NCBI RefSeq assembly: GCF_000299415.1
Contig: NZ_AMPG01000007.1
Location: 51,412 to 115,411 of the forward strand
Origin: Candidatus Microthrix parvicella Bio17-1
Lineage (GTDB): Bacteria; Actinomycetota; Acidimicrobiia; Acidimicrobiales; Microtrichaceae
Reading direction: 5' to 3'
DNA: 64,000 nt
Both the position numbers and the translations under genes were made by a program. This document shows positions 26,142-34,907 of this stretch, in pieces. The stretch's first letter is position 1. The number at the start of each line of letters is the position of its first letter. Below the pieces are notes generated by a model. It was given only the letters and a program-made list of their open reading frames with translations. It had not been told where the DNA came from and ran no database searches.

Positions 26142-27245
26142 TCAGTCGGCGGTGGTGACGGTTACCGGTCCGGTGCCCGCTCCGAGACCTGAAGGCGTCC
26201 AACCGGGCCGGCCGAAGATGTGACCCAACTTGTTGCGAACACCTGTGGCTGCGCGGATGTCCCGGGCGATGTCGGCGAACTCGTGGTAGGCGATTCGCAC
26301 CGGGTTGAACGTGTCGATGTTCTTGGTCAGCCCGTACTTCACCTTGCGCACCTCGGGCTCGAACGTGCCAAACAGCTTGTCCCACACGATGAAGATGCCC
26401 GCATAGTTCTTGTCGAGGTACTGCGGGTTGGCGCCGTGGTGCACCCGATGGTGCGAAGCGGTGTTCATCACGGCCTCGACCGGCGCCGGCAGGCGGTCGA
26501 TCGCCTCGGTGTGCACCCAGTACTGGTAGAGCAGGTTGTACAACCCCGCCTTGGAGGTCATCGCCGGGGTGAAGCCCAGCAGCGGCATCGGCAGGAAGAC
26601 CCAGTGGGTGAGGATGCCCGACCATGGCTGACGGAGTGCCGTCGACAGGTTGTAACGCTCCGAGCTGTGATGTGAGACGTGGTTGGCCCACAGCAGCCGC
26701 ACCTCGTGCATCCAGCGGTGGTCCCAGTAGTAGAGAAAGTCCCAGGCCATCATGGCTCCGGTAAAGCCGAACCGGGTTGATCCGAGGTTGGCAACCCGGT
26801 GGCGGTACGCCCATCGATCGATCCGATGGGTCAGGCCGAACACCGCCGCGTTGGCCACCAGGTTGCCGGCCAGCATCCCCAGGCTGGCAACGGTGTCGCG
26901 TGTCTCGTATCCCACCGGCACGAGCGGGTCGGCAGGCAACGACGGGTCGGAGAGCTCGTCGCGGGTGGCACCATCGAGGTCTCCGAAGGTGCGCTTTGGT
27001 CGGTCCTTCAACACGAGCGCCTCGGCGGCCATGGTGATCACGAAGGCAGGCAGAATGATCGCAGCCTGCTTGGGGTCGATGGCCGCCGGGGTGCCCCCGG
27101 AGGGTGGATGGATCGGTGAAGCGTGCGGCGATGACGGCGCCTGCGTGCCCCCGGAGGGTGGATGGATCGGTGAAGCGTGCGGCGATGACGGCGCCTGCGT
27201 GATTGGTCGCTTGGATCGACGGGAGCTCGAACGTCGGATTCGCAT
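26142..27245 (-). CDS. Sterol desaturase family membrane protein
   Basis: About 367 residues. The di-iron His motifs are HRWMHE, HVSHHSSE and SHHRVHHGAN, with membrane segments around AAIILPAFVITMAAEALVL and in the core. It probably modifies a lipid. Near the N terminus is a perfect in-frame duplication of 18 residues (QAPSSPHASPIHPPSGGT twice) encoded by a 54-bp tandem repeat. ATG 27245 is used although GAGGAG lies only one base before it; ATG 27317 is an alternative. Confidence 0.82.
   Translation of the reverse strand: MRIRRSSSRRSKRPITQAPSSPHASPIHPPSGGTQAPSSPHASPIHPPSGGTPAAIDPKQAAIILPAFVITMAAEALVLKDRPKRTFGDLDGATRDELSDPSLPADPLVPVGYETRDTVASLGMLAGNLVANAAVFGLTHRIDRWAYRHRVANLGSTRFGFTGAMMAWDFLYYWDHRWMHEVRLLWANHVSHHSSERYNLSTALRQPWSGILTHWVFLPMPLLGFTPAMTSKAGLYNLLYQYWVHTEAIDRLPAPVEAVMNTASHHRVHHGANPQYLDKNYAGIFIVWDKLFGTFEPEVRKVKYGLTKNIDTFNPVRIAYHEFADIARDIRAATGVRNKLGHIFGRPGWTPSGLGAGTGPVTVTTAD
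27091..27198. repeat. 54-bp perfect tandem repeat, two copies
   Basis: Copies at 27091-27144 and 27145-27198 are identical (beginning GTGCCCCCGGAGGGTGGATG). The unit is a multiple of three, so the reading frame of the sterol-desaturase-family gene is kept and a Pro/Ser-rich linker is doubled. This looks like recent slippage or unequal recombination, and copy number may vary between strains. Confidence 0.95.
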
Positions 27246-27340
27246 GCTCCTCAGCTTGTCACGCAGGGCAGCCCGGCAGATGGGCACCGACGGCCCGAGC
27301 CCGCGGGGGCCTGGCATCGCGTTTGGGCCCGACGGGGACC

Positions 27341-28006
27341 TCAGACGGTGGGCGGAGCCTGACGGAACTCGCGTCCGCCGTCGGAGGCCCATTGGTCGCG
27401 CAGCGAGCCGCGCATCCCGTCGAGTGCCCGGAATTGGGCAACCACTCCAATGATCAGGATGATGGCGTAGAGCACCCACCAGGCGGCCGAGTCGTTGACC
27501 GCACCGGTCACGCCCAGGTCATTTACGTCGGACGTGTGGATCGACCCGACCAGCAGCATGATGCCACCGACGACAGCGCTCGCTCCGGCGGCGGCGGTGA
27601 GGATCGTGAGCAGCAGCATCGGCAGCTCCCCGACGATTGCCAGCATGCCCAGAGCCACGGCCACAACGATTCCCGCCAACACGATGACCCAGCCCCAGGT
27701 GACGTTCAGCGCCACCATCAGGCTGGAACCCAGCATGAAACCGATGCCGCCCATGGCCAGCACAATCGATATCTCGTAGTACAGGTAGGCGAGAGCAGCG
27801 AAGACCACTGCCACTAATAAGCCTGCGATCCATGAGGCAGCGCCCGTGAGGAAGCCGTCGCCTGCGGCGCCGACCGCGCCGGCCCCCAGCATGAAACCGA
27901 TCAGCGCGCCCCACACCGGGATGACCAGCCTCATGGTGAGATACCCGCGGAGCGCAAACAGCGCGCCTACGACGATGGCCAAGATCCCAAATACGACGTC
28001 ATTCAT
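27341..28006 (-). CDS. DUF4203/TMEM198-like membrane protein
   Basis: A 221-residue integral membrane protein with about seven hydrophobic segments (from FGILAIVVGALFALRGYLTM to WWVLYAIILIIGVVAQF), many Gly/Ala residues within them and a cytoplasmic basic tail. The repeated MRLVIPVWGALIGFMLGAG / AMGGIGFMLGSSLMVAL pattern fits the DUF4203 family. The function is unknown. ATG 28006 is preferred over upstream frames. Confidence 0.7.
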   Translation of the reverse strand: MNDVVFGILAIVVGALFALRGYLTMRLVIPVWGALIGFMLGAGAVGAAGDGFLTGAASWIAGLLVAVVFAALAYLYYEISIVLAMGGIGFMLGSSLMVALNVTWGWVIVLAGIVVAVALGMLAIVGELPMLLLTILTAAAGASAVVGGIMLLVGSIHTSDVNDLGVTGAVNDSAAWWVLYAIILIIGVVAQFRALDGMRGSLRDQWASDGGREFRQAPPTV

Positions 28007-28055
28007 CACCACATCATGCCCTATCTGGGTGGAATGTGAACGGCTCAACGGCGTT

Positions 28056-28523
28056 TCAGTCGTCGGATTCCAGCGCGTCGTGGCTGGTGACCAGCACCGT
28101 GCAGTGAGCGTGTCGGACGATGTGGTCCGACACCGATCCAAGGATGGCCCGCCGGATTCCGCCGTGGCCTCGCGATCCGATCACGATCGCCTCGGCGCCC
28201 ACGTTGGCGGCATATTCGCAGACCAAGGCGCCCGCCGGCCCCATCAGCACCACGTGCTCGGCCGACGCGATGCCCAGTTCCTTCTGGGTGGAGGCGAGGA
28301 GCGCCTCGGCGTCCGCTCGCTGGGCGGCGTTCTCCTCGTCGAACTGTTCCGCCGTCATCGTGCTGCCCGTGAACCCGCCGCCGGTCACCAGGGTCGGGTC
28401 GGGCTCGGGGATCACGGTCAGGAGGGTGAGCGCAGCGTCGGTGCGCAGTACCTTCAGCCCGGCCGTTGCCGCCTGATGAGACAAGTTGGAACCATCGATA
28501 CAGATCAGCACTGGGGTGGTCAT
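28056..28523 (-). CDS. Universal stress protein
   Basis: A 155-residue UspA-fold protein: VLICIDGSNLS at the N terminus and the ATP-binding G-2x-G-9x-G-S motif in GSRGHGGIRRAILGSVSDHI followed by CTVLVTS. It likely binds ATP and acts in stress survival. ATG 28523 is the usual USP start; an upstream ATG would add 21 residues. Confidence 0.9.
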   Translation of the reverse strand: MTTPVLICIDGSNLSHQAATAGLKVLRTDAALTLLTVIPEPDPTLVTGGGFTGSTMTAEQFDEENAAQRADAEALLASTQKELGIASAEHVVLMGPAGALVCEYAANVGAEAIVIGSRGHGGIRRAILGSVSDHIVRHAHCTVLVTSHDALESDD

Positions 28524-28608
28524 GGCCCCGAAGCTATCGCCCCAGTTGCACCGAGGGCGCCACGGCGCGACGTGTGCGGGCCGCACGGCTCCGAGGGTCG
28601 GTCTCGGG

Positions 28609-29370
28609 TCAGAGCGGCAACGTGTGGTGGAGCACGCCGGTGCCTTCGGCGCGCTCGGCCAGGATCATCATGAACTCGAGCGTGTCGATCCGGACCGATT
28701 CGCCGCCCGAGCCCGAGGTGAAGTGTCCCCCTGCGGGGCCGGTCAGCTCGAGCGTGAAGGGCTCATCGAAGTAGCTCGACCACTCGGCGACGACGTCGGC
28801 GATGATTCGCCCGTCGTGGTTGGCGTCGAGGTCCATCGGCCGGTTGGTGGCAGCGGCGATGTCCATGCGGTGCGCCCACACGTCCCGGGTGAAACCCATG
28901 TCGAACAGGTAGGTCAAGCGCTGTCGGCCGACCGGCGCCGGCAGCTTAAGCAGCGGCAGCCTGCCGATCGGCTTGGGGAGCTTGTTTCGAGCGACCCGGG
29001 CCCGCTCGGAGTTGGTGATCCACTCGGCGATGAGCTCGTCGGTGCCGAGTTGCTCGCGCTCGCGCACCTGCACTTCGTTCATGCCGTCCCACCAGTATTG
29101 CGCGCCGATCTCCTTCACGAGCGGGCGTCCCGCACGCACCTGGCGCACGAACTCTCGCGGCGAGATCTGCCCGGCGGCGCCGCCAACGACGTGTGCTGCC
29201 ATCGCCCGCACGTCCCACCGTTCGCAGGCGGTGGGGGCGGACCAGTCGTTGGCACCGAGGTTGCGCAGCTGTTCGCCGAACTTTCGATTCTCGACGGCGG
29301 TGATCTCGGTGGACTCGTCGTGGGTGATCCTGGGGATCGTGGATACGTCGACGCTGGGCTCGGTCATCAT
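28609..29370 (-). CDS. Maleylpyruvate isomerase-family mycothiol-dependent enzyme
   Basis: A 253-residue DinB-like four-helix protein. The N-terminal block (TACERWDVRAMAAHVVGG) holds the metal-binding His of mycothiol-dependent enzymes, with further His in GFTRDVWAHRMDIAAAT. Such enzymes use mycothiol, an actinobacterial thiol, in isomerisation or detoxification. Its start overlaps the TetR stop (ATGA region at 29367-29370), so the TetR regulator and this enzyme form an operon. Confidence 0.82.
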   Translation of the reverse strand: MMTEPSVDVSTIPRITHDESTEITAVENRKFGEQLRNLGANDWSAPTACERWDVRAMAAHVVGGAAGQISPREFVRQVRAGRPLVKEIGAQYWWDGMNEVQVREREQLGTDELIAEWITNSERARVARNKLPKPIGRLPLLKLPAPVGRQRLTYLFDMGFTRDVWAHRMDIAAATNRPMDLDANHDGRIIADVVAEWSSYFDEPFTLELTGPAGGHFTSGSGGESVRIDTLEFMMILAERAEGTGVLHHTLPL

Positions 29371-30038
29371 GTCGGTGTCCTTCTTGTCGTGGGCTGCTTC
29401 GTCAGCTGCTCCGCTCGGGGCTTTCTCGATGGAGCCGGAGTGGTACGGGTCCGGGCGACCTCGGCGAGGTACATGGCGACTGCCTGACCCGAGAGCCGCA
29501 CCCAGCGGTCGCCGCCCGGATCGTTGGCGACCTGCTGATGGGTCAGGCCGGACACGACGGCGGTGAACAGGTCGACGTCGGCGGGATCCTCGACACCTGC
29601 TGCGGCGAGCCGTTGTTGGCCGATGTCGTAGAACTCCTCGGCAACGGCGTAGGACTCGGTCGACGGCTCGAAGCCGGGGATCGTGCGTTGAAACAGCAGC
29701 TGATGGCGGACGGTGTCGGCCGCTGCGAACCGGGTGAGCTCCTCGACGAACTCGATGAGCGCCGCGTGGGGATCGTCGCGCTCGGGCAACTTGGACACGA
29801 CGTCGATCAGCTGACGGTTCCCGTCGGCGAACATCGTGTCGTAGAGCGCCAGCTTCGAATCGAAGTAGGCGTACAGCGACGGCTGCCGAAGCCCAACCTG
29901 GTCGGCGAGATCCCGAAGCGAGATGGCAGCGAGACCGTCGCGTTGGGCGAGCGTCCAGGCCTCGGCGACGATCGTGGCCCGCTTGGCGAGGTGCCGTTGG
30001 CGGCGTCGATCGGTCGTCGGGGCGGGAGCGGAGGTCAC
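29367..30038 (-). CDS. TetR-family regulator
   Basis: A 223-residue regulator with a clear N-terminal TetR domain: KRATIVAEAWTLAQRDGLAAISLRDLADQVGLRQPSLYAYFDSKLALYDTMF spread over about residues 19-70, then an all-helical ligand domain and a Lys/Arg/Thr-rich tail. It sits between the mycothiol enzyme and an MBL-fold gene on the same strand, with palindromic sites upstream of the latter. It likely controls this three-gene group; the inducer is unknown. Confidence 0.87.
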   Translation of the reverse strand: MTSAPAPTTDRRRQRHLAKRATIVAEAWTLAQRDGLAAISLRDLADQVGLRQPSLYAYFDSKLALYDTMFADGNRQLIDVVSKLPERDDPHAALIEFVEELTRFAAADTVRHQLLFQRTIPGFEPSTESYAVAEEFYDIGQQRLAAAGVEDPADVDLFTAVVSGLTHQQVANDPGGDRWVRLSGQAVAMYLAEVARTRTTPAPSRKPRAEQLTKQPTTRRTPT

Positions 30039-30068
30039 GGGAGTCCTTCGAGGGGGAGGATGTGTGGG

Positions 30069-30791
30069 TCAGGCAGCGGCGAGCAGCCGCTCGTCGTAGG
30101 AGTCGGCCAGCGCCATCAAGGTGGACGACGTGTCCCCGTCGAACGCCGAGCCGTGCATCGTGGCCAGCGTGGTGGTGTCCATGCCGGCCAGCCGTCGGAT
30201 GGTTGGCGCCGTCGAAGGCGTCAGGCAGGTGGCGCCGAAGATGTCCTCGGCCAGCGCCGCTGCATCGAGCACGTCGCCGTCGACCATGGGTGCCACGTCG
30301 CCCAGCTGGGTCAGCAGATCGCCGCAGAAGAGGGTGCCGGTCGTTTCGTCGTACAGCAGACGAGCCTCCCAACCGTGGGGCACGTGTGGGGTGTCGATGT
30401 GTTGGACACGGTGCGCGCCCAGCTCGAGCATCTGGCCGTCCTCGAGCGGAACCGGAGGCCGGTCGGCCATGTCGTTGAGCGACACCATGCACCCCAGGGC
30501 GCCATGGGCGACCTGCGCGTCGGGGGCAGCGGCGAGGAACTGGTTCATCGCGCCGCATTCGTCGGCCTCGACGTGACCGAAGGCAAGCCAGCGGAGCTGG
30601 TTCAGCGGCATGACCGTGGCGATCGCCTCGGAGACCAGCGGGAAAAGTTGGCGGTGGCCGGTGTGGAACAGCAGCGGCTCGTCGTCTCGGATCAGAAACT
30701 GGTTGAACGTCATGCCCGTTGGGCCGACGTCTGGAATGAAGGTGGAGAACCGGAATGTGTCCGCAGCGATCTCGTCGATGTTGGTGTGCAT
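30069..30791 (-). CDS. MBL-fold (ODP/flavodiiron-type) metalloprotein
   Basis: A 240-residue metallo-beta-lactamase-fold protein. The metal motif is HVEADECG, the H-x-E-x-D form of oxygen-binding di-iron proteins and flavodiiron proteins rather than HxHxDH; further ligands are in VAHGALG, DTPHVPHGW and LFCGDLL. It lacks a flavodoxin domain. A role in oxygen or nitric-oxide handling is possible. ATG 30791 (MHTNIDEI) is used; an upstream start crosses the palindromic operator region. It is the first gene before TetR. Confidence 0.78.
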   Translation of the reverse strand: MHTNIDEIAADTFRFSTFIPDVGPTGMTFNQFLIRDDEPLLFHTGHRQLFPLVSEAIATVMPLNQLRWLAFGHVEADECGAMNQFLAAAPDAQVAHGALGCMVSLNDMADRPPVPLEDGQMLELGAHRVQHIDTPHVPHGWEARLLYDETTGTLFCGDLLTQLGDVAPMVDGDVLDAAALAEDIFGATCLTPSTAPTIRRLAGMDTTTLATMHGSAFDGDTSSTLMALADSYDERLLAAA

Positions 30792-30834
30792 GGTGAGCCC
30801 CCGTTGTGGAAGTGGAAGTACTTGGAACCGTGTA

Positions 30835-30866
30835 CTATCGATGATAGATAACCTATCGCTCATAGG
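30835..30866. promoter_or_regulatory. Palindrome array upstream of the MBL-fold gene
   Basis: Alternating arms CTATC (30835-30839), GATAG (30843-30847), CTATC (30853-30857) and ATAGG (30862-30866) give overlapping inverted repeats, for example GATAG-ATAAC-CTATC and CCTAT-CGCTC-ATAGG. They lie about 45-75 bases before the MBL-fold start in an A/T-richer patch. This is a likely operator for the neighbouring TetR protein and may cover the promoter. Confidence 0.55.
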
Positions 30867-30869
30867 CAA

Positions 30870-31332
30870 GAGCCAGTTTCGAGACGATTCGGCGGGATCG
30901 AGAGGCTGCTCGACGAGCCAGGAACATGATTCCTGGCGAACGATCTTGACCTGGGGACTCCTTGGAGCGCGGCATCCTCAGGCACGACAATGACTTCCAC
31001 CTCGGGGCGTGATCCGACGTGTTGGTGACGGCTCCGGCCGAACGGTGACTTGGACCGTGCGAGGAGGATCCGAGAGGCGATCCGACTACGCGACGGAGCC
31101 ATCAGTCAACAGGCCGGCGACGGCGTAGGCCCTCTTGCGTTTCGATGGCGGACTTGAATGATGCCTGGGCGGCGCCGCCGCTCAATCGCAGCGCGAGTCG
31201 GTGATCCGTATCCTGCCCGAGCCTGGGACGTGGTGCGCTGTCAGGCATTTGCCCAGGGTTCATGCGGCTTGAATTCCGCTTGGTCGGCGTCCTTGCCGGA
31301 CCAATGGGACCCGGCGCGTACAAGATGGGTCG
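30870..31332. other. Intergenic stretch without a convincing gene
   Basis: The region between the palindrome array and tRNA-Gly has only short open frames with no recognisable motif or ribosome-binding site. I see no RNA gene or repeat in it. It presumably holds the promoter for the MBL-fold/TetR group at its left end. Confidence 0.5.
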
Positions 31333-31403
31333 AGCGGGTGACGAGAATCGAACTCGCATTCTCAGCTTGGGAAGCTGATGTTCTACCATTGAACTACACC
31401 CGC
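31333..31403 (-). tRNA. tRNA-Gly (anticodon CCC)
   Basis: Read on the minus strand the gene begins GCGGGTGTAGTTCAATGG; the acceptor stem pairs GCGGGTG with CACCCGC, the anticodon stem-loop is TCAGC-TTCCCAA-GCTGA with anticodon CCC, and the T loop is GTTCGATTC. The discriminator base is T and no CCA is encoded. It decodes GGG. Confidence 0.95.
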
Positions 31404-31535
31404 GAAGGCCTCTAGAGCATAGCGGACCCGCACTTTTCACATCGAGTGCAGCCCGCCTTCGAAGCGGTGTCGCCGGGGGACCTGGATGTCGGATTTCCGC
31501 CAGACGCCGGCCGGTTCGTCTGAGAGACTGGCACC

Positions 31536-33170
31536 ATGTCCTCCCCTCAGCCGGCGAACTCGGCGGTCGCTGCAGCTGCCGACGACTGGTCGGTGACCTC
31601 GTTGTTGGCCGATCATGACCGCTGTTACCGGGCGGTGCTCAGCCGGGATCGCCGCTTCGATGGGCGGATTGTGTTGGCCGTGCTGTCGACGGGCATCTAT
31701 TGCCGTCCCAGCTGTCCGACGGCGGTGCGGCCCAAGCGGGCCAACGCCAGGTTCTTCGCCACCTCGGCGGCTGCGCAACGCGCGGGATTCCGGGCCTGCA
31801 AGCGCTGCCGGCCCGACGCCGCACCCGGATCGCCCGAATGGGAGCTTGGTGACGATCTGGTGAACCGTGCGATGCGCTCGATCGCCGCAGGAGAGGTTGA
31901 CCGGTTTGGTGTGCAGGGTTTGGCTGATCGGCTCGGGGTCAGCGCCCGGCATCTGGATCGGGCACTCCAAGCGAGGGTTGGTGCGTCGCCGGTTGCTCTG
32001 GCTCGGGCACGACGCGCTCACGCGGCCCGTCAACTGCTGGAGCACACCGACCTGTCGATGAGCAGCGTGGCGTTTGCCGCCGGTTTCGGGAGTGTGCGTC
32101 AGTTCAACGACACCGTGCGCGAGGTGTATGCCCGCACGCCTTCGGCCCTTCGAGCAGACAGGCCGGTCACGGCTCAGCGAGGCACAGCCGCCGATCGAGC
32201 CTCAGCGCACATCGGTTCGATCGTTGGGTTCGATGGTGGTCACAGTGGCCCAGCCGGGTCTTCGGCACCGGTGCCGGTGATCCTGCGGTTGGCGGTCCGT
32301 GCCCCCTTCGATGCCGCCGAGGTGCTGAGGTTCCTGGCGTTCAGAGCACTGCCCGGTGTTGAGGTTGGCCGGACTGAGAGTTTTTCTCGCACGTTGAGCC
32401 TGCCGGGCGGTCCGGCGGTCATCACCCTGCGTGCCGGTGACGCAGGCGACGCCATGGTGGTGGAGGTGTTGGCGACCGATCTGGCGGACCTCACCGCAGC
32501 AGTGTCTGTGGCCGAGCGGCTCTGCGACGCCACCTGCGATCCGCTGGAGGTGGCCGACCTGTTGGAGGCCGACGAGTTGCTGGCGCCCTCAATCGCCGCC
32601 CATCCGGGTCGGCGAATGCCCGCCTGCGCCGATGGCTTCGAGGCGCTGGTTCGCGCCGTGTTGGGCCAGCAGGTAGCGGTGAGGCGGGGCATTCGGTTGG
32701 CCGGGCAGCTGGTGGAGGCCGTTGGCCGTGTGGCACCGGCATGGGCGCCGGAGGGGCTGACGCACCTGCCGCTCGATCCTGGCGATGTGGCCGAGGCCGA
32801 CCTGTCTTCGCTGGGGATGCCGGCGGCCCGGCGTCGGGCCTTGACCTCCGGTGCTGTGGCCGTCGCCGATGGCTCGGTCAGCTTCGACACACATGCCGGG
32901 CGCGAGGCCACCCGTGAGTCGCTCTTGGCCGTGCCGGGCATCGGCCCGTGGACGGCCGATTACGTGGCGTTGCGTGGCCTCGCTGACCCGGATGCCTTTC
33001 CCGTCGGCGACGTGGCATTGCAACGCGGGGCGGCCAATCTGGGTATCGACCGAGACCGCACAGCGCTGCTTGCCCGCTCCGAGGCGTGGCGACCCTGGCG
33101 GGCAATCGCCGTCGCCCACCTGTGGGCGGCATCACAGCAGCGCCCGACCGTTGAGTCGTCGATCCCGTGA
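31536..33170 (+). CDS. alkA: Ada-like/AraC/AlkA fusion: DNA-3-methyladenine glycosylase II
   Basis: A 544-residue fusion. Residues 25-95 are an Ada zinc domain with Cys in STGIYCRPSC and RACKRC, including the methylphosphotriester acceptor. Residues about 110-200 form an AraC helix-turn-helix (VQGLADRLGVSARHLDRAL, SVAFAAGFGSVRQFNDTVRE). The C-terminal half is AlkA with a helix-hairpin-helix VPGIGPWTADYVALRG and the catalytic Asp in FPVGDVAL. It would sense alkylation, regulate transcription and remove alkylated bases. Ogt follows 55 bases later, giving a compact adaptive-response operon. Confidence 0.94.
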   Translation: MSSPQPANSAVAAAADDWSVTSLLADHDRCYRAVLSRDRRFDGRIVLAVLSTGIYCRPSCPTAVRPKRANARFFATSAAAQRAGFRACKRCRPDAAPGSPEWELGDDLVNRAMRSIAAGEVDRFGVQGLADRLGVSARHLDRALQARVGASPVALARARRAHAARQLLEHTDLSMSSVAFAAGFGSVRQFNDTVREVYARTPSALRADRPVTAQRGTAADRASAHIGSIVGFDGGHSGPAGSSAPVPVILRLAVRAPFDAAEVLRFLAFRALPGVEVGRTESFSRTLSLPGGPAVITLRAGDAGDAMVVEVLATDLADLTAAVSVAERLCDATCDPLEVADLLEADELLAPSIAAHPGRRMPACADGFEALVRAVLGQQVAVRRGIRLAGQLVEAVGRVAPAWAPEGLTHLPLDPGDVAEADLSSLGMPAARRRALTSGAVAVADGSVSFDTHAGREATRESLLAVPGIGPWTADYVALRGLADPDAFPVGDVALQRGAANLGIDRDRTALLARSEAWRPWRAIAVAHLWAASQQRPTVESSIP

Positions 33171-33225
33171 GCGACGTCCAGAAGCAAACCGCCACCCACC
33201 GCAATTCACACCCGGGAGACAGAGC

Positions 33226-33816
33226 ATGACCACCACCGGCGCATCGCAGCGAACGACCGACGAGTCTCGAGATCTGTCCACCGCCCAGCGGGTGATGGCG
33301 ACTCCGATCGGGCCGCTCACCTTGGTTGCCGACGAGATTGGACTGCGTGCGGTCACCTGGCCGGACGAGGATGGCAGCCGCGTGGGCTTGGCCGGTCGCC
33401 TCAAGGAGGCTCCCGCCGGTGATCGGGGGTCCGATGTGCCCCCCAACTCCAGAGCCGAGGCCGTGCTTGATGCGGCGGAGCGGCAGTTGGTTGAGTACTT
33501 CGAGGGTGGCCGTTCAAACTTTGATCTTCCGATGCACCTGGTGGGCACCGAGTTTCAACAGGAGGCGTGGCGGGCCCTGGCCAAGATCCCGTTCGGCCAA
33601 ACGATCAGCTACGGCGAACAGGCCGCTCGTCTGGGTCGCCCCAAAGCCGTGCGCGCCGTGGGCTCGGCCAACGGCCGCAATCCGCTCTCGGTGGTGTTGC
33701 CGTGCCACCGGGTCGTCGGTGCCAATGGGGACCTCACCGGGTTTGCCGCCGGTCTCGACACCAAGCGCTGGCTGCTGGACCACGAGTCCGGTCAGGCTCC
33801 GCTGCCCCTCGAGTGA
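33226..33816 (+). CDS. ogt: Methylated-DNA-[protein]-cysteine S-methyltransferase
   Basis: A 196-residue O6-alkylguanine repair protein. The active site is PCHRV in VVLPCHRVVGANGDLTGFAAGL, preceded by the helix-turn-helix (FGQTISYGEQAARLGRPKAVRAVGSANGRN region). It transfers the alkyl group to the Cys and is used once. ATG 33226 follows GGGAGA. It lies just downstream of the Ada-AlkA fusion and is probably co-transcribed. Confidence 0.95.
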   Translation: MTTTGASQRTTDESRDLSTAQRVMATPIGPLTLVADEIGLRAVTWPDEDGSRVGLAGRLKEAPAGDRGSDVPPNSRAEAVLDAAERQLVEYFEGGRSNFDLPMHLVGTEFQQEAWRALAKIPFGQTISYGEQAARLGRPKAVRAVGSANGRNPLSVVLPCHRVVGANGDLTGFAAGLDTKRWLLDHESGQAPLPLE

Positions 33817-33841
33817 CCAGGTTCGGGCCTGTTGCGGGCGT

Positions 33842-34294
33842 TTAGGCTTCCAGCGCTGCGAGCAGCTTGATCGGTGTGTCCTTCGGGCTGATTTTGGGCC
33901 ACGCCTGCTCGATCCTGCCGTCGGCGTCGATGAGATACGCCGACCGGATGATGCCGTCGTAGACCTTGCCATACAGCTTCTTTTGCCCCCATGATCCGAA
34001 CGCCTCCGCGACGGCATGGTCGGGGTCCGACAACAGGGGAAACCCCAGCGTGTGTTTGGTGTCCCAGTTGAGCTGTCTGGTGGGCGAGTCGGGGCTGATG
34101 CCGATGATGGCCACGTCACCGATCTGCTCGGCGACGTCTCGTAACCCACAGGCCTGCGTGGTGCAGCCGGACGTGTTGGCCTTGGGATAGAAGAACACCA
34201 GCGTGCGGTGCCCGCGCCGGCCGGCAAGGGTCACGGTGTTGCCGTGCTGGTCCGGAAGTGAGAAGTCGGGTGCCATTTCGCCGATGGTTGCCAT
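33842..34294 (-). CDS. bcp: Bcp/PrxQ-type peroxiredoxin
   Basis: A 150-residue thiol peroxidase: APDFSLPDQHGNTVTL, then YPKANTSGCTTQACGLRD with the peroxidatic Cys and the resolving Cys five residues later, as in PrxQ. It reduces hydroperoxides with thioredoxin. ATG 34294 (MATIGEM) is the standard start. It is convergent with ogt and divergent from the next gene. Confidence 0.93.
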   Translation of the reverse strand: MATIGEMAPDFSLPDQHGNTVTLAGRRGHRTLVFFYPKANTSGCTTQACGLRDVAEQIGDVAIIGISPDSPTRQLNWDTKHTLGFPLLSDPDHAVAEAFGSWGQKKLYGKVYDGIIRSAYLIDADGRIEQAWPKISPKDTPIKLLAALEA

Positions 34295-34341
34295 CGGGTC
34301 GAATCTAGCCAGTGGTCGCTCGACCGCCACGGGCCGGCAGC

Positions 34342-34830
34342 ATGGGGATGATGAGTCGGTTCGGAGAGTTCACCAAGTTGGCCTCCGAATTTGTGGAGTA
34401 CATGGCCAAGCCGCAAGGCGGATCGAAGAAGCAGCCCGATGGGTCGGGTCCACTTGAAGTCAGCTATGCGCCGGACCTCGACGGTGAGCCGGATCCGGGC
34501 GAGGTGGTGTGGACGTACGTGAGTTACGAGGATGATCCAAGCCAGGGTAAGGATCGGCCGGTGGCGGTCATCGGCTGGGACGGCCCGGTGCTCGGGGTGG
34601 TGCAGTTGACCAGCAAGGACAAGGGTCGCAGCGACTGTGTACCCATCGGCACCGGCGCGTGGGACAGCGAGGGTCGGCCCAGCTTCGCCAAGATCGATCG
34701 GATCCTCCGGGTGCAGCCATCGGAGGTCCGCCGCGAGGGGGCGGTGCTGGCGAAAGACCGCTTCACCCACCTGGTTGGTGAACTCCGTGCCATGCACGGC
34801 TGGCCGTTGGACACCACAGACGACGCCTGA
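34342..34830 (+). CDS. PemK/MazF-like protein
   Basis: About 162 residues with a charged N terminus (FTKLASEFVEYMAKPQGG) and a beta-barrel-like region PDPGEVVWTYVSYEDDPSQGKDRPVAVIGW, GVVQLTSKDKG and VGELRAMHGWP. The GEVVWT and RPV(A/L)VI pattern matches actinobacterial PemK/MazF-type proteins. No antitoxin gene lies beside it, so toxin activity is doubtful. The start may be ATG 34342, 34348 or 34351. Confidence 0.6.
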   Translation: MGMMSRFGEFTKLASEFVEYMAKPQGGSKKQPDGSGPLEVSYAPDLDGEPDPGEVVWTYVSYEDDPSQGKDRPVAVIGWDGPVLGVVQLTSKDKGRSDCVPIGTGAWDSEGRPSFAKIDRILRVQPSEVRREGAVLAKDRFTHLVGELRAMHGWPLDTTDDA

Positions 34831-34907
34831 GGCCACGGCTTGTCGTCGGCGGCGGACGAGCGCAACGCCCTCGGCACTGAACAAGCAGCGTCGGCGCGCC
34901 TTGGCTG

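Noticed and set aside
27091..27198. Tandem repeat as a CRISPR array
   Set aside because: Two adjacent 54-bp copies without spacers, inside a coding frame; no cas genes anywhere in the window.
31102..31440. Minus-strand open frame across tRNA-Gly
   Set aside because: It runs through the tRNA gene and has no domain; the tRNA explains the conserved sequence.
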